Counted from the first letter of the stretch, positions 1-6,362 are shown. The stretch: 6,521 nt of DNA from DATELY01 sp035276085 (GCA_035276085.1 DATELY010000193.1:1-6521); one strand, 5' to 3'. The notes: a model not told the origin generated them from the letters alone. Made by a program: numbers and translations.

Positions 1-2346
1 CGCAGGCATGTGCTTCAACGCGATCTCGAGGACTTCATCGATCCATTTCACGGGCCGGATCTCGAGATGGTCCTTGATGTTCTGCGGGATCTCGGCCAGA
101 TCCTTGGTGTTGTCATCCGGAATGAGGACCGTGCGGATCCCTCCGCGATGTGCCGCCAGCAGCTTCTCCTTGAGGCCGCCGATGGGAAGCACTTGTCCGC
201 GCAGCGTGATCTCTCCCGTCATTGCGACATCCGAGCGCACGGGGACTCGCGTGAGCGCCGACACCAACGCCGTGCACATGCCGATACCCGCGCTCGGACC
301 GTCCTTGGGCGTCGCACCTTCGGGCACGTGAATGTGCACGTCGTTCTTCTGATAGAAATCCGGATCGAGCCCGAGCACCGCAGCACGGCTGCGTACGACC
401 GTCATCGCCGCCTGGATGGACTCCTGCATCACTTCGCCCAATTGGCCCGTGTGCGTGAGTCTGCCCTTGCCCGCCACGATCGCCGACTCGATGGTCAACA
501 ACTCGCCACCGACTTCCGTCCAGGCAAGGCCGGTGACTTGACCGATCTGATCCTGCTCTTCCGCACGTCCATAGCGGAAGCGACGCACGCCGAGGAACTT
601 ACCGAGATTCTTCGGCGTCACCTGAATCGGCTTCGACTTCGGATCGACGAGCAGCTGTTTCACCGACTTGCGGCAGATCTTCGAAATCTCGCGCTCGAGA
701 TTGCGGACACCGGCTTCGCGCGTGTAGTAGCGAATGATGTCCATCAGACTGGGGTCGGACACCTTGATCTCGTCGTCCCTCAGGCCGTTCTGCTTGATCT
801 GCTTGGGCAACAGGTAGCGCCGTGCAATCGCGCTCTTCTCGTCTTCGGTATAGCCAGGCAAACGGATCACTTCCATGCGGTCGAGCAATGGACCCGGAAT
901 GTTCAGGCTGTTCGCCGTACAGACGAACATGACTTCGGACAGATCGAAGTCGACTTCGAGATAGTGATCGTTGAACGTCGAGTTCTGCTCCGGATCGAGC
1001 ACTTCCAGCAGTGCCGAGGACGGATCGCCGCGGAAATCCATCGCCATCTTGTCGATCTCGTCGAGCAGGAACAGCGGGTTGTGCACACCCGTGCGAACCA
1101 TGTTCTGAACGATCTTGCCGGGCATCGAGCCGATATACGTGCGGCGGTGGCCGCGAATCTCAGCTTCATCGCGCACGCCGCCCAAGGACATACGGACGAA
1201 CTTGCGATTGGTCGAACGTGCGATGGACTGACCCAGCGACGTCTTACCGACACCCGGCGGTCCCACGAGGCACAGGATCGGACCTTTGAGCGTCTTCACG
1301 CGCTGCTGCACGGCGAGATACTCGACGATGCGCTCCTTCACCTTCTCGAGCCCGTAGTGATCTTCGTCGAGCACCTTCTCGGCGAGCACGACGTCGGTGT
1401 GAACTTTGGTGCGCTTCTTCCACGGGCACTTGACGAGCCAGTCGACGTAGTTGCGCACGACGGTCGCTTCCGCGGACATCGGTGACATCAGCTTCAGCTT
1501 GTTGAGCTCCGACATCGCCTTGTCGCGCGCTTCTTTCGGCATGCCTGCCTTCTGAATGCGCTGCTCGAGCTCCGCGAGCTCGTTCGGCGCGTCTTCGATC
1601 TCACCGAGCTCCTTCTGAATGGCCTTCATCTGCTCATTCAAGTAGTACTCGCGCTGGCTCTTCTCCATCTGCTGCTTCACGCGGCCGCGGATGCGCTTTT
1701 CGATCTGCAGCACGTCCATCTCGCCTTCGATCAACGCAAGGATGTGCTCGAGGCGCTTCCTTACGTCATGAATCTCGAGCACCTTCTGTTTGGCGTCGAG
1801 CTTCAGTGACATGTGCGCTGCAACCGTATCCGCGAGACGGCCTGGCTGCTCGATGCCCGCGAGCGAAGTGAGAATCTCCGGCGGCACTTTGCGGTTCAGC
1901 TTTACGTACTGTTCGAATTGCGAGATGACGGAGCGCGTCAGCACATCCATCTCGCGGTCTTCGTACTGCTCGACATCCTTGACGAGGGTGATCTCGGCAG
2001 AAAAATGCTGACCCGCGATCAGTCGATCGATCTTGGCGCGCTCGGATCCTTCGACGAGCACCTTCACCGTACCGTCGGGCAGCTTCAGCAGCTGCAGAAT
2101 CGTCGCGAGCGTGCCCAGGCGATACAGATCCTGCGCAGCAGGATCGTCGACGTCGGCCTGCTTCTGCGCGATGAGCACGATCTGCTTGCCGGCGCGCATC
2201 GCCTGATCGAGCGCCAGAATCGACTTCTCACGACCGACGAACAGCGGAATCACCATGTGCGGATAAACCACCACATCGCGCAGCGGTAGCACGGCAACGG
2301 CGGTGGTCGTGGCAGCTTCTTCGTTGATCGGATTCTCAGTACTCAC
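1..2346 (-). CDS. lon: Lon ATP-dependent serine protease (3' end cut off by window edge)
   Basis: Lon is a cytosolic hexameric AAA+ protease that unfolds and degrades misfolded and short-lived regulatory proteins. The minus frame is open from a GTG at 2344-2346 to base 1, giving 782 codons. The frame begins MSTENPINEEAA. The N-terminal substrate-binding domain starts near residue 17 (VLPLRDVVVYPHMVIPLF), followed by a helical region to about 340. Walker A is GPPGVGKT at 362-369 (K368) and Walker B is FLLDEID with D429/E430. The S16 protease domain shows GLAWTEVGGELLTIE, PKDGPSAG with catalytic S685, and GGLKEK with K728. The Ser-Lys spacing of 43 matches E. coli S679/K722. The last residues visible (EIALKHMPA) align close to the E. 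coli C-terminus, so probably only a few to a few tens of residues are missing. The GTG start is supported by AAAGGA 11 nt upstream (2358-2363); the next in-frame Met lies inside the conserved domain. A terminator before it suggests its own promoter, but no convincing sigma-70 or sigma-32 site was seen. Confidence 0.97.
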   Translation of the reverse strand, partial: MSTENPINEEAATTTAVAVLPLRDVVVYPHMVIPLFVGREKSILALDQAMRAGKQIVLIAQKQADVDDPAAQDLYRLGTLATILQLLKLPDGTVKVLVEGSERAKIDRLIAGQHFSAEITLVKDVEQYEDREMDVLTRSVISQFEQYVKLNRKVPPEILTSLAGIEQPGRLADTVAAHMSLKLDAKQKVLEIHDVRKRLEHILALIEGEMDVLQIEKRIRGRVKQQMEKSQREYYLNEQMKAIQKELGEIEDAPNELAELEQRIQKAGMPKEARDKAMSELNKLKLMSPMSAEATVVRNYVDWLVKCPWKKRTKVHTDVVLAEKVLDEDHYGLEKVKERIVEYLAVQQRVKTLKGPILCLVGPPGVGKTSLGQSIARSTNRKFVRMSLGGVRDEAEIRGHRRTYIGSMPGKIVQNMVRTGVHNPLFLLDEIDKMAMDFRGDPSSALLEVLDPEQNSTFNDHYLEVDFDLSEVMFVCTANSLNIPGPLLDRMEVIRLPGYTEDEKSAIARRYLLPKQIKQNGLRDDEIKVSDPSLMDIIRYYTREAGVRNLEREISKICRKSVKQLLVDPKSKPIQVTPKNLGKFLGVRRFRYGRAEEQDQIGQVTGLAWTEVGGELLTIESAIVAGKGRLTHTGQLGEVMQESIQAAMTVVRSRAAVLGLDPDFYQKNDVHIHVPEGATPKDGPSAGIGMCTALVSALTRVPVRSDVAMTGEITLRGQVLPIGGLKEKLLAAHRGGIRTVLIPDDNTKDLAEIPQNIKDHLEIRPVKWIDEVLEIALKHMPA

Positions 2347-2532
2347 GGGTGTACCTGTCCTTTGGAAAGTGCAGCGCGACGCGCGCCGCCAGATGTTCAA
2401 TTGCAAAATACCGGAACGCAATCGGGGCCGCTAGCAGATGCTGACGCACACCCCAGTGGGTGGAACGCAGCGCGGCGGCGAGGTGCGTCGGATTGACCAC
2501 GAATGCAGGGTTTGTCTGATTGCAGACAGTGG

Positions 2533-2562
2533 AAACTAAAAGCGCCGCATGAAGCGGCGCTT
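2533..2562 (-). terminator. Intrinsic terminator after clpX
   Basis: Read on the minus strand, a perfect 9-bp stem (AAGCGCCGC, loop TTCAT, GCGGCGCTT; arms 2554-2562 and 2540-2548) runs directly into TTAGTTT. The RNA therefore has a GC-rich stem followed by an interrupted U tract. It lies 44 nt beyond the clpX stop and about 190 nt before lon. This is the classic layout of a Rho-independent terminator and implies that lon is at least partly transcribed separately from clpX. Confidence 0.8.
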
Positions 2563-2573
2563 GCGTCGAGTCG

Positions 2574-2598
2574 CTGGCGCAGGCAATGCCTGCGCCAG
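2574..2598. repeat. Perfect 12-bp inverted repeat just after clpX
   Basis: The arms CTGGCGCAGGCA (2574-2585) and TGCCTGCGCCAG (2587-2598) are exact reverse complements around a single base. In RNA they would fold as an 11-bp stem with a 3-nt loop. It begins 8 nt past the clpX stop codon and lies 11 nt before the terminator stem. It has no U tract, so it is not a terminator by itself. It could protect the clpX mRNA 3' end, be an extragenic palindromic repeat, or bind a protein. Which of these applies cannot be decided from this window. Confidence 0.75.
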
Positions 2599-2606
2599 AC
2601 GAGCAA

Positions 2607-3923
2607 CTAGTGATGCGTATCGCTGCCGGTCGGACGACGTTCATCGGCTGGACGTCGTCCTTCTTCCGTGGCGTACAACACGTATGGCTTGCTCTCGCCC
2701 TGGATGACCGATTCGTCGACCACGACTTTCTGCACGTTCCGCATGGACGGCAGCTCGTACATGATCTCCAGCAGCACGTTTTCCAGGATGGTGCGCAAGC
2801 CGCGAGCACCGGTCTTACGCTGCATGGCCTTGTTCGCCACAGCACGCAGGGCATCGGTACGGAATTCCAGTTCGACGCCTTCCATGTCGAACAGCTTGCG
2901 GTACTGCTTGCTGAGCGCGTTCTTGGGCTCGAGCAGGATGGAAACCAAGGCGGCTTCATCGAGCTCATCCAAGGTCGCGACCACCGGCAAGCGGCCCACG
3001 AACTCTGGGATCAAACCGTACTTGATCAGATCCTCGGGCTCGACGTCGTGGAATACGTCGTTACCGTGCGGACGATCGCTCTGCTGACGCACATCGGCCG
3101 TGAAGCCGATGCCCGTCTTCTGCGTGCGGTTCTGGATGATCTTTTCGAGACCCGCGAATGCGCCACCGCAGATGAAAAGAATGTTGCTGGTGTCGACCTG
3201 CAGGAATTCCTGCTGCGGATGCTTACGGCCACCCTGCGGCGGTACCGAGGCAATCGTGCCTTCAATCAGCTTCAGCAATGCCTGCTGCACGCCTTCGCCG
3301 GAAACGTCACGCGTGATCGACGGGTTGTCGGACTTGCGGGAGATCTTGTCGATCTCATCGATGTACACGATGCCCGTCTGCGCCTTCTCGACGTCGTAGT
3401 CGCACTTCTGCAGCAGCTTCTGAATGATGTTCTCGACATCCTCGCCGACGTAGCCGGCTTCGGTGAGCGTCGTGGCATCGGCAATCGTGAAGGGCACGTT
3501 CAACAGGCGCGCGAGCGTCTCAGCCAGCAGCGTCTTGCCGCAGCCGGTCGGGCCGATCAGCAGGATGTTGCTCTTGGCCAGCTCGACTTCATCTTTCGCA
3601 CGCTGCTCGGAACCCTTGGTCTGCAGACGCTTGTAGTGGTTGTACACAGCGACCGACAGCACCTTCTTCGCGCGCTGCTGCCCGATGACGTACTCATCGA
3701 GCACTTTCTTGATCTCATGCGGACGGGGGAGCTTGTCACGCGTGCGCTCGGCACGCTCCTCGAGCTCCTCGCGAATGATGTCGTTGCACAGCTCTACACA
3801 TTCATCGCAAACGAACACGGAAGGCCCGGCGATGAGCTTACGGACTTCATGCTGGCTCTTACCGCAGAAGGAGCAGTAGAGCAGCTTGCCGTCATCGTGT
3901 TTGCCGCGGGACTCGTCAGACAT
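2607..3923 (-). CDS. clpX: ClpX, AAA+ unfoldase subunit of the Clp protease
   Basis: ClpX forms a cytosolic ATP-driven hexameric ring that recognises degradation tags or native substrates, unfolds them and threads them into ClpP. The protein has 438 residues (E. coli 424). The N-terminal zinc domain has C17, C20, C39 and C42. The AAA+ module has Walker A GPTGCGKT at 124-131 (K130), pore loop 1 GYVG at 157-160, Walker B VYIDEID at 186-192 (D189/E190) and the RKH loop at 233-235. It also has the ClpP-docking IGF tripeptide at 272-274, arginine finger R311 in VGRLP and sensor 2 R374 in GARGLR. The Walker A Cys (usually Ser) and the segment after IGF (FTADVRQQSDRPHGND) differ from the forms I recall but keep length. 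The C-terminus has a short polar Arg/Asp-rich tail ending in DTHH. The ATG is preceded by AAGGTG (3928-3933), 4 nt away. The gene lies 146 nt after clpP, its partner. Confidence 0.98.
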   Translation of the reverse strand: MSDESRGKHDDGKLLYCSFCGKSQHEVRKLIAGPSVFVCDECVELCNDIIREELEERAERTRDKLPRPHEIKKVLDEYVIGQQRAKKVLSVAVYNHYKRLQTKGSEQRAKDEVELAKSNILLIGPTGCGKTLLAETLARLLNVPFTIADATTLTEAGYVGEDVENIIQKLLQKCDYDVEKAQTGIVYIDEIDKISRKSDNPSITRDVSGEGVQQALLKLIEGTIASVPPQGGRKHPQQEFLQVDTSNILFICGGAFAGLEKIIQNRTQKTGIGFTADVRQQSDRPHGNDVFHDVEPEDLIKYGLIPEFVGRLPVVATLDELDEAALVSILLEPKNALSKQYRKLFDMEGVELEFRTDALRAVANKAMQRKTGARGLRTILENVLLEIMYELPSMRNVQKVVVDESVIQGESKPYVLYATEEGRRPADERRPTGSDTHH

Positions 3924-3977
3924 GCATCACCTTGATTTCGGGTGGAGAACCACGGCCGTTTGCGGTGGGTCCAGGGC

Positions 3978-4007
3978 TATATAGCACGCGTTCCCAGTAG
4001 CCTGCAA
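3978..4007 (-). promoter_or_regulatory. Probable clpX promoter
   Basis: On the minus strand an extended -10, TGC-TATATA (hexamer 3978-3983), lies 18 bp downstream of TTGCAG (4002-4007), a weak -35. The -10 is embedded in a perfect 10-bp palindrome, GCTATATAGC (3976-3985), the most AT-rich point in an otherwise GC-rich spacer. Transcription would begin near 3971, leaving a leader of just under 50 nt before clpX. The -35 matches consensus at only three of six positions, so the call rests mainly on the -10 element and its position. A separate clpX promoter in addition to read-through from clpP is known in E. coli. Confidence 0.4.
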
Positions 4008-4031
4008 AGAGGCTCTGTGGCTAGTGGGAAC
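3990..4031. repeat. Imperfect 13-bp inverted repeat between clpP and clpX
   Basis: GTTCCCAGTAGCC (3990-4002) and GGCTAGTGGGAAC (4019-4031) are reverse complements with one mismatch, around a 16-nt loop. The loop side also allows a smaller competing stem, AGCCT/AGGCT (3999-4003 with 4010-4014). No U tract follows on the minus strand, so it is not a clear terminator. It overlaps the proposed -35 and spacer of the clpX promoter. It could therefore be an operator-like site, a processing hairpin in the clpP-clpX transcript, or chance. Confidence 0.5.
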
Positions 4032-4061
4032 AGCGTCCGCCTACTTGGCATAACTACCAAC

Positions 4062-4085
4062 AAAAATCGCTACTTAGCCGCGACT
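4062..4085 (-). terminator. Weak possible terminator overlapping the clpP stop
   Basis: On the minus strand AGTCGC and GCGATT can form a 6-bp stem with one G-U pair around a 9-nt loop that contains the clpP TAG stop. The stem ends in a run of five T (4062-4066). The stem is short and the loop large, so at most partial termination between clpP and clpX is likely. Confidence 0.22.
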
Positions 4086-4702
4086 GGCGGGGCTTCGGCC
4101 CGGCGTTCCAGCACCTTGTCCACGATGCCGTAGGCCACAGCGGCTTCCCCACTCATGAAGTTGTCCCGGTCGGTGTCCTGGCGGATCCGCTCGATGCTCT
4201 GACCGGTATGCCGGGCAAGGATGCGATTCAGCCGATCGCGGACTTCCAGGATCTCGCGGGCGTGCAGTTCGATGTCGGATGCCTGTCCCTGGAACCCACC
4301 CAACGGCTGGTGAATCATGATGCGGGAGTGCGGCAGGGCATAACGCTTGCCCTTGGTTCCGCCGGCAAGCAGCACCGCGCCCATGCTGGCCGCCTGACCG
4401 ATGCACATCGTGCTGACGTCCGGCTTGATGAACTGCATGGTGTCGTAGATCGCCAGTCCGGCTGAAACGGAGCCGCCGGGCGAGTTGATGTACAGGCCGA
4501 TGTCCTTCTCGGGATTCTCCGATTCGAGGAACAGCAACTGAGCCACGATCAGGTTCGCCATGTAGTCCTCAACCGGACCGACGATGAAAATGACGCGCTC
4601 CTTCAGCAGACGGGAATAGATGTCGTACGCACGCTCGCCCCGAGCCGTCTGCTCGACGACCATGGGGACCAGGTTCATTGCACGGGTATCGATGGCTGTC
4701 AT
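4070..4702 (-). CDS. clpP: ClpP, serine protease subunit of ClpXP/ClpAP
   Basis: ClpP assembles as a tetradecameric chamber that hydrolyses polypeptides delivered by ClpX (or ClpA). From the ATG at 4700-4702 it has 210 residues, close to E. coli's 207. The family block NLVPMVVEQTARGERAYDIY begins at residue 10, so the leader is only nine residues. Catalytic residues are S106 (GQAASMGA), H131 (MIHQPLGG) and D180 (DTDRDNF). Their spacings of 25 and 49 equal those of E. coli. The oxyanion segment SPGGSVSAG lies at 74-82. The frame stays open upstream to a GTG at 4775-4777, but that stretch is not family-like and overlaps a strong hairpin, so I start at the ATG. ATG 4676-4678 (M9) is a less likely alternative. 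No good Shine-Dalgarno precedes the chosen ATG: there is only GAGA about 6 nt away and AAGG 14 nt away. It follows tig by 121 nt and precedes clpX by 146 nt. Confidence 0.97.
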   Translation of the reverse strand: MTAIDTRAMNLVPMVVEQTARGERAYDIYSRLLKERVIFIVGPVEDYMANLIVAQLLFLESENPEKDIGLYINSPGGSVSAGLAIYDTMQFIKPDVSTMCIGQAASMGAVLLAGGTKGKRYALPHSRIMIHQPLGGFQGQASDIELHAREILEVRDRLNRILARHTGQSIERIRQDTDRDNFMSGEAAVAYGIVDKVLERRAEAPPVAAK

Positions 4703-4733
4703 GGATGTCTCGTACGCCTTGGATTCTGTGGAG

Positions 4734-4781
4734 GTGAGTGTGCCCCAAAGCTTCGCGCACGCGAAGCCGTGAGGCACTCAC
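4734..4781 (-). promoter_or_regulatory. Strong hairpin in the tig-clpP spacer
   Basis: The core is a perfect 8-bp stem, GCTTCGCG (4750-4757) with CGCGAAGC (4760-4767). On the minus strand it is followed by TTTGGGG. Outer arms extend it: GTGAG (4734-4738) pairs with CTCAC (4777-4781) and TGCC (4741-4744) with GGCA (4773-4776), leaving a 2-nt bulge on one side. The three-T run is too short for a confident terminator. The structure sits between the tig stop and the clpP start, so it may be a partial terminator, an mRNA processing site or a 5' leader structure of clpP. Confidence 0.55.
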
Positions 4782-4823
4782 ACGAAGGGCGGATTGACCG
4801 GCACGCAGCCTCGTACAGAGGCC

Positions 4824-6119
4824 TTACGCGCCGAAATTCATCAACTCGCGAAAGGTGGCCGGCTCGTCTGCAACACGGGCGCGCTCGAGCAGCCAATCCA
4901 CGGCCTGATCTTCCAGCACCAGCGACTCGATCTGGCGCTGCATCTGGCGGTCTTCCCGATAGGTTTTGAGCGCCGCTTCCGGATTTGGGAACTGCTGCAC
5001 CAGTTCCTCGAGCTTGCGCTGCACGCGCGCGCGATCCACCTCGATGTTGCCCTGCTTGATGACTTCGTTCATCAACAGACCCAGCGCCACACGCCGCTTC
5101 GCAGCCGCGGTGAAATTCTCGGCCGGCGGCAATTGCGACGCTTCGCGCGCGCCCATGCGCCGACCTGCATCGATCTGCAGCTCGCGCGTTTGCGAATCGA
5201 CCAATGCCTTGGGCAATTCCACCGGATTGGCGTCCACGAGCTTGTCGAGCAACTGCTGCTTCACTCGGTTCTGAATCGTCTGCGCCAACTCGCGCTGCAT
5301 GTTCTCTTCGACTTCACGGCGCAGCTGATCGATGCCACCGCTCTCCACGCCGAACGCGCGGGTGAACTCGTCGTTGAGCTCCGGCAGCTGACGCTCCTCG
5401 ACGCTCTTCACCTGCACCGCAAACTGAGCCTTTTTGCCGGCCAGATTCTGTGCCGCATAGTTCGCCGGGAAATTCAGCTCGATCGTCTTGCTCTCGCCCG
5501 CCTTGGCACCAGGCAGCCCCGCTTCGAACTCCGGCAGCATGCGCCCGGCCCCCAGGATGATCTGCACGTTCTCGCCCTTGCCACCTTCAAACGGCTGCCC
5601 ATCGATGGTGCCTTCGAAATCCACGGTAACGCGATCAGTGTCCCGGGCTTCGCGCTCGACGGCGCCGTAAGTGGCACGCTGGCCGCGCAGGTGTTCGATC
5701 ATGGAATCCACATCGGCGGTCGTGACGCTGGCCGCCGGTCGCTTGACCTCGATCTCTTCGAGCCCTTTCAGCTCGACCTGCGGGAATACCTCGAACACGG
5801 CGCGGTACTTCAGATCCTGCCCCTGCTCGAGGCTGATCGGCTCGATCTTCGGACGATCCACCGGCTGCAATTTCTGCTCGGCCACCGCTTCGGCGAAGGA
5901 CGACTGCATGACGTCGCCCAGCACTTCCTGCCGCACCTGCGTCCCGAACTGCTGCCGCACCACTTTCACCGGGACCTTGCCGGGGCGGAAACCCTTGAGG
6001 CGAACGGTGCGGCTCATGGATTGCAGCCGCTGTTCGATAGCCTTTTCGACGTCGTCGGCCGGAACCTGGACTTCCATACGCCGCTCGAGCGCGCCCGTCG
6101 TCTCTATCGAAACCTGCAT
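4824..6119 (-). CDS. tig: Trigger factor, ribosome-associated chaperone and peptidyl-prolyl isomerase
   Basis: Trigger factor docks at the ribosomal exit tunnel, shields nascent chains and catalyses cis/trans isomerisation of proline bonds. The protein has 431 residues (E. coli 432). The N-terminal ribosome-binding domain (about 1-110) carries the signature loop GFRPGKVP at 43-50. The FKBP-type PPIase domain spans about 155-245 (VTVDFEGTIDGQPFEGG at 164-180, GAGRMLPEFEAGLPGAKAGE at 190-209). The helical C-terminal chaperone domain follows, starting around PELNDEF (246-252). The ATG at 6117-6119 is preceded by GAGGA (6127-6131) 7 nt upstream, a strong ribosome binding site that fixes the start. 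It lies 49 nt after tRNA-Leu with no clear promoter between, and 121 nt before clpP. A small 5-bp stem (4808-4822) abuts its TAA stop. Confidence 0.98.
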   Translation of the reverse strand: MQVSIETTGALERRMEVQVPADDVEKAIEQRLQSMSRTVRLKGFRPGKVPVKVVRQQFGTQVRQEVLGDVMQSSFAEAVAEQKLQPVDRPKIEPISLEQGQDLKYRAVFEVFPQVELKGLEEIEVKRPAASVTTADVDSMIEHLRGQRATYGAVEREARDTDRVTVDFEGTIDGQPFEGGKGENVQIILGAGRMLPEFEAGLPGAKAGESKTIELNFPANYAAQNLAGKKAQFAVQVKSVEERQLPELNDEFTRAFGVESGGIDQLRREVEENMQRELAQTIQNRVKQQLLDKLVDANPVELPKALVDSQTRELQIDAGRRMGAREASQLPPAENFTAAAKRRVALGLLMNEVIKQGNIEVDRARVQRKLEELVQQFPNPEAALKTYREDRQMQRQIESLVLEDQAVDWLLERARVADEPATFRELMNFGA

Positions 6120-6168
6120 TGCCTAGTCCTCGAAATGATGGTCGAACGCGCGCCGTGAAGCGCGGCAC

Positions 6169-6253
6169 TGGTGCGAAAGGAGGGACTCGAACCCTCACGG
6201 GGTTACCCACTGGAACCTAAATCCAGCGCGTCTACCAGTTCCGCCACTTTCGC
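6169..6253 (-). tRNA. tRNA-Leu, anticodon UAG
   Basis: The minus strand folds as a complete 85-nt type II tRNA. The acceptor stem is perfect, GCGAAAG (6247-6253) with CTTTCGC (6173-6179), followed by discriminator A and an encoded CCA (6169-6171). The D arm contains TGGCGGAACTGGTAGACGCG. The anticodon stem CTGGA/TCCAG encloses loop TTTAGGT, with anticodon TAG at 6217-6219. A long variable arm (GGG-TAAC-CCC) and a T arm GAGGG-TTCGAGT-CCCTC follow. The long variable arm and UAG anticodon give leucine; it corresponds to E. coli leuW in specificity and reads CUA and other CUN codons. It is a functional-looking gene immediately upstream of tig. Confidence 0.98.
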
Positions 6254-6329
6254 ATCGGTGAGCCACGGCGCGTGCTTACAGAGCCCTACAGGGCCGCCGA
6301 CTGAACCGGGGGCGGCCGAGGGGGCGCGG

Positions 6330-6335
6330 ATTATA
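6330..6335 (-). promoter_or_regulatory. -10 box of the tRNA-Leu promoter with GC-rich discriminator
   Basis: The minus strand has a perfect TATAAT at 6330-6335, followed at once by CCGCGCCC. A GC-rich discriminator after the -10 box is the hallmark of stable-RNA promoters that ppGpp represses (stringent control). The start would fall near 6323, giving a leader of about 70 nt before the tRNA, to be removed by RNase P. At the 16-17 bp spacing the -35 region reads CCCAAA or GCCCAA, which does not match consensus. Strength may therefore rely on the -10 or on an activator. Confidence 0.65.
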
Positions 6336-6362
6336 GCGGCGAAAACTACGCTTTGGGCCTGA

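Noticed and set aside
10..1485. Long plus-strand open frame (491 codons) opposite lon
   Set aside because: It is a codon-bias shadow of lon in GC-rich DNA. The translation is low-complexity, rich in His, Arg and Leu, with no recognisable domain, whereas the minus strand encodes a complete Lon.
2424..2431. Minus-strand CCCCGATT before lon as a sigma-32 -10 box
   Set aside because: It has an extra base relative to CCCCATNT and no CTTGAA-like -35 at 13-17 bp upstream.
2586..3935. Plus-strand open frame of 449 codons opposite clpX
   Set aside because: It mirrors clpX almost end to end, has no ribosome binding site or domain pattern, and is explained by G/C third positions of clpX.
4703..4777. 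N-terminal extension of ClpP from GTG 4775-4777 (25 extra residues)
   Set aside because: The extra residues do not resemble ClpP leaders, the GTG has no ribosome binding site, and the stretch is occupied by a strong hairpin.
4808..4822. Small stem GCCTC/GAGGC right after the tig stop as a terminator
   Set aside because: It has only 5 bp and no T tract follows on the minus strand.
4794..6158. Plus-strand open frame of 454 codons opposite tig
   Set aside because: It is an antisense shadow of tig with His/Leu/Arg-rich low-complexity translation. tig itself has a strong ribosome binding site and full domain signatures.
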